Below, piece by piece: positions 1-7,200 of a stretch of 11,110 bases of DNA. Made by a program: the position numbers and the translations under genes. The stretch is from positions 1 through 11,110 of the forward strand of contig RFTM01000029.1 in the NCBI GenBank assembly GCA_009923475.1. The letters are read 5' to 3'. The notes under the pieces were generated by a model. The model was not told the origin of the DNA and ran no database searches. It saw only the letters and a program-made list of their open reading frames with translations. This DNA is from Gammaproteobacteria bacterium (lineage in GTDB: Bacteria > Pseudomonadota > Gammaproteobacteria > Steroidobacterales > Steroidobacteraceae). Position 1 is the first letter of the stretch. The number at the start of each line of letters is the position of its first letter.

Positions 1-409
1 CGTGGCCCGGCGTGTGCCCCGGGCAATGCAGCACCTCGAGCTCGAGGTCGCCGACGCTGACGCGGTCGCCCTGATGCAGCCAGCGGTCGGGCGTGAACGC
101 CTCGGACGGCGGGAAGCCGAACATCTTCGACTGCGCGGGCATCTGCTCGATCCAGAACCGGTCGCCCTCGTGCGGGCCCTCGACGGGCACGCCGGCGCGG
201 CGCGCGAGCTCGGCGACGGCGCCCGCATGGTCGAGGTGCGCGTGGGTGACGAGGACCTTCTCGAGCGTGAGGCCGTGGCGCTCGATGACGGCCATCACCC
301 GCGGCAGCTCGCCGCCCGGGTCGACCACCGCCGCGCGGCGCGTGGCCTCGCACCACAGCACCGAGCAGTTCTGCTGGAAGGGCGTGACCGGGACGACTTC
401 GAGGCGCAT
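1..409 (-). CDS. MBL-fold metallo-hydrolase (YcbL/glyoxalase II-like), 3' part outside window
   Basis: Binuclear-metal hydrolase of the metallo-beta-lactamase superfamily. The first 136 residues are present and the reading frame runs off the window's left edge without a stop. Seen in the sequence: an N-terminal beta-sandwich start (MRLEVVPVTPFQQNCSVLWC) typical of YcbL-type proteins, a VVDPGG strand-turn at residues 28-33, the metal motif THAHLDH at 55-61, and HCPGHTPGH at 128-136, whose His132 should be the next metal ligand. Family members are about 210 residues and several hydrolyse thioesters such as S-lactoylglutathione; the substrate here is unknown. The ATG at 409 is the only good start, although no clear Shine-Dalgarno is visible. 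The start lies 26 nt after the mcr stop on the same strand, so co-transcription with pcs-mcr is likely. A CoA-thioester or aldehyde-adduct clean-up role is only inference. Confidence 0.85.
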   Translation of the reverse strand, partial: MRLEVVPVTPFQQNCSVLWCEATRRAAVVDPGGELPRVMAVIERHGLTLEKVLVTHAHLDHAGAVAELARRAGVPVEGPHEGDRFWIEQMPAQSKMFGFPPSEAFTPDRWLHQGDRVSVGDLELEVLHCPGHTPGH

Positions 410-435
410 GCGCGGATGATACCGCGGCGGCGCGC

Positions 436-3400
436 CTAGACGGTGATCGCGAGTCCGCGGTAGATGCGCGCGCGGTAGCGGCTCTCCTGCGCCTCGACGA
501 TCGGCGCGGCGGCGAGCAGCACGGCGTGCGCGAAGCGCTGGTACTCCTCGGCCTGCTCGGCGGCGTCGCGCGGCTCCTCGCTGCGCATGCGGCGCGTGAG
601 GTTGACCTGGTTCACCGGCACCCCGGTCGGCAGGCGCTCGTTCTCGACACCGAGCGTGGCGGTGAAGGCGTGCAGCGTCGTCTTGACGAAGTTCGCCATC
701 GCGAACTGCGCCAGCGTGCCGCCGACCGGCACGTCCGGCGAGACCAGGATCAGGCGCGCGCCATTGAACAGCGACACCTTGCGGGCGACGCGGAAGTGGT
801 GCGTGAGGTTGGTCTCGACGAGCGCGGCGAACCCGGCGGCGTCGAGGTGGTCCTTGCCCGCGACGCCGAACAGCGCCTGCGGGATCGGCGCGAACGGCGT
901 CGAGATGACGGCCGCAGGCGGACCTCCCAGCGCATAGGCCTCGTCCATGCGCGACTCGAGCGCGTCGTCCTCGACGGTGAGGTAGGACACGCGGTCGTGG
1001 CCGAGCGCCCGGCCGAGCGAGGACTTGAGCCTCGCGCCCGCCTCGGCGCTGCGGGTCATGACGACGATGCTGCCCACATGGCCCTCGGCGAGGAACAGCT
1101 TGGAGACCGCCGCCAGCGGCTCGGTCATGTGCTCGCCGATGAGCCACACCGTCTCGCCCTCCATGCGCCGCACGCGCTCGGGCTTGGCGCGGCCGAAGAG
1201 CTCGCGCTCGGTGATGGTGCGCTCCTGCTGCAGGCCGCCGGAGGGCTCGAAGGTCTCGCCGGAGATGGCGCGATCCGCCATGAAGAACACCGTCGCGAGC
1301 GCGACATCGAGCTCAGTGGGCATGCGGTGCAGGTGCAGCATGCCGAGCACGCCGTCGCGGATGCGCCCGGCTTCCTCGTCGATGCGGGTGGGGTCGACGA
1401 ACGGCTCGGGCGGCGCGGGCAGGCGCTGCACCCACTCCTCGGCGCGCGCCTGCGCGGCCGGGTCGAGCAGCAGGCAGCCGTTGCGCAGCCGGGCCACGAG
1501 GCGCATCGCCATCGCCCGGGTCAGCACGAACTTGAGCGAGGAATGCGTCGCCTCCTCGAGGTGGTGCACCGCGCCGCGGATGCGCGCGGCGGCCTCGCGC
1601 AGCGGCGCGGGCGCGCCCTCGCCCTGCAGCAGGCCGACATCGTTCGGCGCGAGCGCCGCCAGCGACTCTTCCACGGTGCCGCCCGCGGCGAGCGAACGCA
1701 GCACGGCGTCGTGAACCTGGTTCAGGCGCTTGTTCTCGAGGATGAGCTTGGCGCGGCGGTCGAACAGGCCCGCCTTGCCGTCCTTGCCCTTGAGGCGCTG
1801 GCCCTCGACGGGACCCGGCGCGATGGCGTTGATCTGGATCTCGGGCCCGACGAAGCGCGCGAGGTTCTCGACGAGGGCGCGCTGGCCCGCCTTCGAGACC
1901 GCGTAGTCGCTGCGGTTCGGGTAGGGCACCGCGATGTATTTCTCGCCGCCGAAGTACGAGCTCACGTTGAGGATGTAGCCGGAGCCCTGCCGCTTCATGA
2001 GCGGCACCACCTTCTCGATCAGCGAATAGTTCGAGGTGAGGTTGGCGTTGAGCGTGTTGCGCCAATCGTCGGGCAGGATGTCGACCGCCATCTGCTCGGC
2101 GCCGGCGATGCCGGCGTTGTTGATGAGGTAGTCGATGCGGCCGAAGGCCTCGAGCGTGGCGGCGACGGACTTCGCCAACGCCGCCTCGTCGGCGACGTCG
2201 ATGTCGGCGAGCAGCCGCACGCGGTCCTGCGGACGGTTGTAGCCGATCTCCTCGAGCTCGCGCACGATCTCGGCGCGCAGCTCCTCGAGCGGACCTGCGC
2301 GGCGGGCGGCGAGCATGACCCGCGCGCCCGACACCGCGAGCAACCGCGCGAGCTGGCCGCCGATGCCGGCCGAGCCGCCGGTGACCAGGACGCACTTGCC
2401 GAGGTGCAGGCCCATCAGGGACTCCATCCAGCCGAAGTGCGGCCGCGCCGAGCCGGTGGCGTCGACCAGCGTGGCCGGCACGTAGAGGTTCACCTGCGGC
2501 ACGCGTCGCTTGGTGAACAGCATGCGCGCCGCCTGGTTGGCGGCGAACGCGAGGCTGTGGTCCTCCTCGTTGCCCCAGCGCACGATCTGGTTGGACCAGG
2601 CCGGGGTCGGGCGCTTGCCGGCGCGCCACTGCACCTCGCTCTCGTCGCGCCAGACGCGCAGCAGCTGCTCGACGCCGGCGCGCAGGATGTCGGCGTAGAC
2701 GTTGCCGGCGCCGTCCGAGCCGTTCGACATGAACATCACGCGCAGCCGGTCGCCGGGCTGCGAACGGGTGAGCCAGAGCCGCGACAGCGCGCGCGCCACC
2801 GCGAGCGCGCCGGTGAGCTCGGCGCCGAGGAAGGCGTCGACGTCGGCGTCGCTGGCCTCCGCGAGCGGCGTGTGGAAGCGCCAGGTGCCGAACGCGGGCA
2901 GCACCACCGCGCCGTGCAGCAGGTCGCCGCGGGTGATCGCCTCGACGGCCTGCGCGAGCGTCTCCGGGCGACGGCGGTCGAAGAGTTCGGGCCGGATGCG
3001 CCGGTCGGTGTCGTCGTCGCGCAGCGCCGCGCGGGCCGCCTCCACGGATTCCTCCGAACCGAGCCCGAGGATCACCCGGGCGCCGCAGCCGGCCTGCGCG
3101 CGCGCGATGGCGAGCGCGTCGGCCACCTGGTCGCCTGCGGCGACCAGCACCGTGGAGCCGGTGCCGTCGACGGTGCGCAGCTCCGGGCGCGAGGCCCAGG
3201 TGGAGCGCGACTCGTGCGGCACCTGCATGCCGTTGGTCACCTCGAAGCCCTGCGCGCTGAAGGCGCGCGACTCGTCGCTGCCGAGGAACACGATGGAGTT
3301 GGCGACGTCATCGATGGTCGGGAAGGTGTAGTCCTCGCCGCTCGCCTCGTCGCGCCGCGACAGCGCCATCACCGACAGGAAATCGTTGGCGGTGGTGCCC

Positions 3401-4272
3401 TGCGGCGTGTTGCGCACGGTGTCCATCGCGCTGAACACGTTGCGGATGCGCGGCCCCTCGATCGGGCCCGGGTAGACCGTGTTGACGCGGATGCCCTTCG
3501 CGCCGAGCTGCAGCGCGAGGTGCTTGGAGAGCGCGTTGAGCGCGGCCTTCGGCATCACGTAGGCGGAACGCCCGTAATACTTGGTGCGCGAGAAGATGGT
3601 GGAGACGTTGATGACGCTGGAGCCGCGGCCGAGGTGCGGCGCGGCGGCGCGCACCATGTTCCAGGCGAGGCCCAGCAGGTTGCCGGCCGCGTCGCGCACC
3701 GTCTCGGTGTCGGCGGAGCCGGCGGCGCGCTGCGCCTCGAGCTCCTCGCGGGTGAGCGGCTGCTCGATGATCGGCTGCTTCGGGCCGGCCGAGCCGGCGT
3801 TGTTGACGAGGATGTCGATGCGGCCGAACTCGCGGACCACCGCCTCCACGCCGAAGCGCGCCTGGCCCGGGTCCGCGGCGTCGAACGCCAGCGTCATCGC
3901 GTTGGCGGCCGGCGCGCCCGTGGCGGCGAGCAGCGTGTCGCGCAAGGCGTCGAGCTTGTCGCGGTTGCGGCCGGTCAGCACCACCTTGGCGCCTTCCTCG
4001 AGATAGCGGCGCGCGATCACCTGACCGATGCCGCCCGCGGCGCCGGTGACGATGGCGACCTTGCCGACCAGCCGCCCCGGACGCAGCACGGCGGTGGCGG
4101 TCTTGACGGCGGACGCGACCGCCCGCGCCGGCTTGCGCGCGGCGGCGGCCTTGGGCGCGGCCTTGGACGCGGGCTTGGGCGGGGCCTTGGCGACCGCCTT
4201 CACCGCCGGCTTCGCGGCGGGCTTGCCGGACGCGGCGGTCTTCGCGCGGCTCGCGGGCTTCTTGGGCGTCAT
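436..4272 (-). CDS. mcr: Bifunctional malonyl-CoA reductase of the 3-hydroxypropionate pathway
   Basis: Cytosolic enzyme that reduces malonyl-CoA to malonate semialdehyde and then to 3-hydroxypropionate, using NADPH twice. It has 1278 residues (Chloroflexus Mcr is about 1220). Domain order: a basic Lys/Ala/Pro tail (1-65); a short-chain dehydrogenase (SDR) domain with TGAAGGIG (76-83), NNAG (157-160), Ser224, Tyr238 and Lys242, corresponding to the alcohol dehydrogenase half; a degenerate SDR (about 370-600); a second active SDR with TGGSAGIG (631-638), NNAG (718-721), Ser771/772, Tyr790 and Lys794, corresponding to the CoA-acylating reductase half; and another degenerate SDR (about 1038-1260). 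The C-terminus GLAITV closely resembles the Chloroflexus enzyme as I recall it. The start at 4272 is chosen over the in-frame ATG at 4287: it forms an ATGA overlap with the pcs stop and has GGGGAG 7 nt upstream, whereas the 4287 ATG abuts its only purine-rich stretch. Translation is probably coupled to pcs. Confidence 0.95.
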   Translation of the reverse strand: MTPKKPASRAKTAASGKPAAKPAVKAVAKAPPKPASKAAPKAAAARKPARAVASAVKTATAVLRPGRLVGKVAIVTGAAGGIGQVIARRYLEEGAKVVLTGRNRDKLDALRDTLLAATGAPAANAMTLAFDAADPGQARFGVEAVVREFGRIDILVNNAGSAGPKQPIIEQPLTREELEAQRAAGSADTETVRDAAGNLLGLAWNMVRAAAPHLGRGSSVINVSTIFSRTKYYGRSAYVMPKAALNALSKHLALQLGAKGIRVNTVYPGPIEGPRIRNVFSAMDTVRNTPQGTTANDFLSVMALSRRDEASGEDYTFPTIDDVANSIVFLGSDESRAFSAQGFEVTNGMQVPHESRSTWASRPELRTVDGTGSTVLVAAGDQVADALAIARAQAGCGARVILGLGSEESVEAARAALRDDDTDRRIRPELFDRRRPETLAQAVEAITRGDLLHGAVVLPAFGTWRFHTPLAEASDADVDAFLGAELTGALAVARALSRLWLTRSQPGDRLRVMFMSNGSDGAGNVYADILRAGVEQLLRVWRDESEVQWRAGKRPTPAWSNQIVRWGNEEDHSLAFAANQAARMLFTKRRVPQVNLYVPATLVDATGSARPHFGWMESLMGLHLGKCVLVTGGSAGIGGQLARLLAVSGARVMLAARRAGPLEELRAEIVRELEEIGYNRPQDRVRLLADIDVADEAALAKSVAATLEAFGRIDYLINNAGIAGAEQMAVDILPDDWRNTLNANLTSNYSLIEKVVPLMKRQGSGYILNVSSYFGGEKYIAVPYPNRSDYAVSKAGQRALVENLARFVGPEIQINAIAPGPVEGQRLKGKDGKAGLFDRRAKLILENKRLNQVHDAVLRSLAAGGTVEESLAALAPNDVGLLQGEGAPAPLREAAARIRGAVHHLEEATHSSLKFVLTRAMAMRLVARLRNGCLLLDPAAQARAEEWVQRLPAPPEPFVDPTRIDEEAGRIRDGVLGMLHLHRMPTELDVALATVFFMADRAISGETFEPSGGLQQERTITERELFGRAKPERVRRMEGETVWLIGEHMTEPLAAVSKLFLAEGHVGSIVVMTRSAEAGARLKSSLGRALGHDRVSYLTVEDDALESRMDEAYALGGPPAAVISTPFAPIPQALFGVAGKDHLDAAGFAALVETNLTHHFRVARKVSLFNGARLILVSPDVPVGGTLAQFAMANFVKTTLHAFTATLGVENERLPTGVPVNQVNLTRRMRSEEPRDAAEQAEEYQRFAHAVLLAAAPIVEAQESRYRARIYRGLAITV
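4141..4224 (-). repeat. Seven degenerate 12-nt coding repeats: KPAA-like tail of Mcr
   Basis: Codons 17-44 of mcr are seven consecutive 4-codon units (KPAA, KPAV, KAVA, KAPP, KPAS, KAAP, KAAA). Each starts with AAG, so Lys17, 21, 25, 29, 33, 37 and 41 are exactly four residues apart. The surrounding residues 1-65 have twelve Lys and four Arg, no acidic and no aromatic residues. This resembles the histone H1-like tails of AlgP and of the PHA-granule protein PhaF, which bind DNA. It lies before the first Rossmann fold and should be disordered. It may bind nucleic acid or another polyanion, or simply be a spacer. Confidence 0.85.
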
Positions 4273-7200
4273 CGGCGCGCTCCCCATTCCTGGAACAGTT
4301 CATCGCGGCTGCGCAGGCCCGTGCGGGGCAGCGCATGGTTGACCACGTAGTTGGCGCCGGCGTGGGTGTTGTCCCACATCGACTGGTGCGCCTTCGGCAG
4401 GTCTTCCCAGGGCACCACCGTCGGCGCGCTCACCTCGAGCTGGCCGGCGGCGATCATGTCGTTCATGCGCGCGACCTCGTAGGCGTTGCAGAGGTGCGTG
4501 CCGGCGATGGTGGCGGTGGGCATGATGATCCGCCGCTGCCGCATCCAGACCTGCGGCGCGTAGAAGGTGTAGCGCCGCCCCTGCATCGGCTCGCAGTAGA
4601 CGACGCGGCCCGTGAAGGGCTTCACCAGCGAGGTCGAGGCGGCGAGCGCGTCGTGGCCGGCGCGCTCGATGATGAGGTCGGGATAGCCGCGCGGGTTGTC
4701 GGCCGAGCGCAGCCAGCGGCCGATGGCGCCGCCGAAGGGCTTCATGGTGCGCTCCTGGTACTGGCGCACCGCCTCCTTGAATCGCACGGTCTCGCGCTTC
4801 GCGTCCGGCATGCCGGGCAGCGCGCGCGGCCAATCGAAGTCCGCGCCTTCCTTGCGGCGGATCTCCTCCAGCGACACCACGCCGCGCACCGCGTCGCCGA
4901 AACCGAGCGACTGCACGAACTCGCGCTGCGCGTCGCTCATGGTCGCGACCACGAGCCGGCCGCCCGCGGCGCGCACCGCCTCGATGGCCTCGAGGCCCAC
5001 CGGGTCGAGCAGCTCGCCCGTGCCGATCGTGCCGTCGCCGACGCCGGGCCCGACGCCGTAATAGAGCAGCACGGCCTCGCCGGCGCGCAGCCGCGCGCGC
5101 CGCAGCATCTCCTCGGGGGATGCCGTGCCCTGCTTGCCGGTGAACGAGAACCAGTAACCGCTGGTCGCGCCGTAGAAGGTGAGCGTGCCGTCCTCGGCGA
5201 GCATCTGGAACGAGCGCGGGAAGGACTCCTGGCCCGCGTGCGACACCGCATAGTCGGCGAGACGGCCGCCGGTCTGCGCGCGCATCGCCTCCAGCAACGG
5301 CTCGCCGGCGCGCTCCCAGGCCGCGATGTCGTCCGGCGACTCCGGCACGGGCGTGAAGATGCCCGCCCAGCGAGGATCGCGCCGGTTGATCGCGCCGGCC
5401 GCGCCGTTCGAGACGACGAAGCGCGCGCGCTCCTCGCTCGAGACCAGGCCGACGGCGGCCAGCCCGTTGCGCGAGGCGCTCTTGAGCGCCTCGAAGCCGG
5501 TGCCGGTGGCGGCGCCCTCGACGAAGATCGTGCGGCCCGAGACGATGCCGAGCGTCGTGAACAGCGCGCGCACCACCGTGCCGAGGTTGAGCACGTAGGA
5601 GCCGGCGGCCTCGAGCGTGAGGTCGGGCGGCAGCGGATGCAGCTGCGGGCCCTGCACCAGCAGGAACTGCTGGTGGCTGCCGGTGTCGGTCTCGTAGCCC
5701 TGGATCGAGAAGCCGGCGTACATCGGGTCGCGCGCGGCGAGCGGCGACAGCAGGTCGCTCTGTCCCGAATACACCGTGACGAGGTCGCCCACCTTGATGC
5801 GGCCCTCGCGCTTCACCTCGCTGCCGACCGACGCCACCAGCGCGACGCCGCCGGAGCCCGTCACCTGATGGTCGAGGTCGTGGTTCTCGAACGGCGACAC
5901 CGGGATGCCGGTGATGGCCCAGATATCATTGAAGTTGACCTCGGAGGCGAGCACGTAGACCACGGCCTCGTTCGGGCCGGGCTCAGGCACGGGCAGCACG
6001 ATCTCGCGTTCCTTGTCCTTGGGCAGTCCGTGGTCGGGGGCGCCGGTCGCGGGGTCGCGCGTCACCGCGTGGCCGTACTGCCAGCGCGGCATCGGCGTGA
6101 GGCCGGGATAGAACGGCGCGCCGACGGGCAGCAGCTCGCCGCGGCGCACCAGCGTCGCGCAGGCCTTGCGGTCGGCGGCGGACGGCGCCGTGGACGGGCG
6201 CACCGGCAGCGGCGCGGCCTGCTTGTCGAGGAAGGCGCGGATGCCGGCCTTGCCGCCCTTGGGATCGATGACGGCCTCGGCGAACAGCTGCGCCTCGCGG
6301 GCGAGGCCCGCAGCCACGCCCTGCGTCCAGCCGGTGCGCACCGCGTCGAGGATGCGCGCGGCGGTCGGGCCGCGGCCCACGCGGTCGGCCTGCCCCTGCA
6401 GCGCCTGCACCTGCGGGGTGCGCAGCGCGGCATGCAGGTCGTCGCGGCCGGGCTGCTGCCAGGCGTCGTTCGCCGCCTTGCGCGCCGCGAAGGCGCGCGC
6501 CACGAGATTGCGTCCCTGGGGCGCGGCGACGTACTCCGCGGCGAGGCGCGTGGCCAGCGTGACCACGTCCTCGCCGCTGCCGCCGGTCGCGAGCGCCTGC
6601 AACAAGCCGTCGGCGAGCATCTCGTCCGCCGAGGCCGTACGCCCCCCCATGATGATCTCCAGCGCGCGCGACAGCGGCGCCGGATGCCCGGCCTGCTCCA
6701 GCAGGCGCGGCAATCTTTGCGTGCCGCCGTAGCCCGGCAGCAGGTTGAGCCGCACCTCGGGCTGGCCGAAGGTCGCGAGCGGCTCGGCCACGCGCACGTG
6801 GCAGGCCATCGCGAACTCCATGCCGCCGCCGAGCGCGACGCCGTTGATCGCCGCGATCACCGGCTTGTCCATCGCCTCGATCTTGCGGAACGCGAGGTGC
6901 GCGTTGTTCGGCAGCGGCAGCGCCTCCTCCAGCGAGTGCACGTCCTCGAGCAGCTGGCGGATGTCCGCGCCGGCGACGAACGCCGAGCTGCCCTGGCCGG
7001 TGAACACCACCGCCTTCACGTCCTCGCGGCGCGCCACGTGGTCGATGACGATGTTGAGCTCGTCGAGCGCGCGCTCGTTCAGCGCGTTGACCGGCGGGTT
7101 GGAGATGGTGACCAGCGCGATGCGGTCGGCGGGCTTCGCGCCCTTGCGGCGGCCGGGCGCGCCCAGCGCGTGGTAATGCACGCGGAAGTAGCGGAAGTCC

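Noticed and set aside
4273..4287. Upstream ATG at 4287 as the mcr start (adds five residues).
   Set aside because: The purine-rich stretch there directly abuts the ATG, whereas the ATG at 4272 has well-spaced GGGGAG and the ATGA overlap with the pcs stop.
526..4350. Very long open frame on the plus strand opposite mcr (about 1270 codons).
   Set aside because: High GC suppresses stops on the opposite strand. The translation is Arg/Gly/Ala/His-rich without domains, while the minus strand encodes a clear Mcr.
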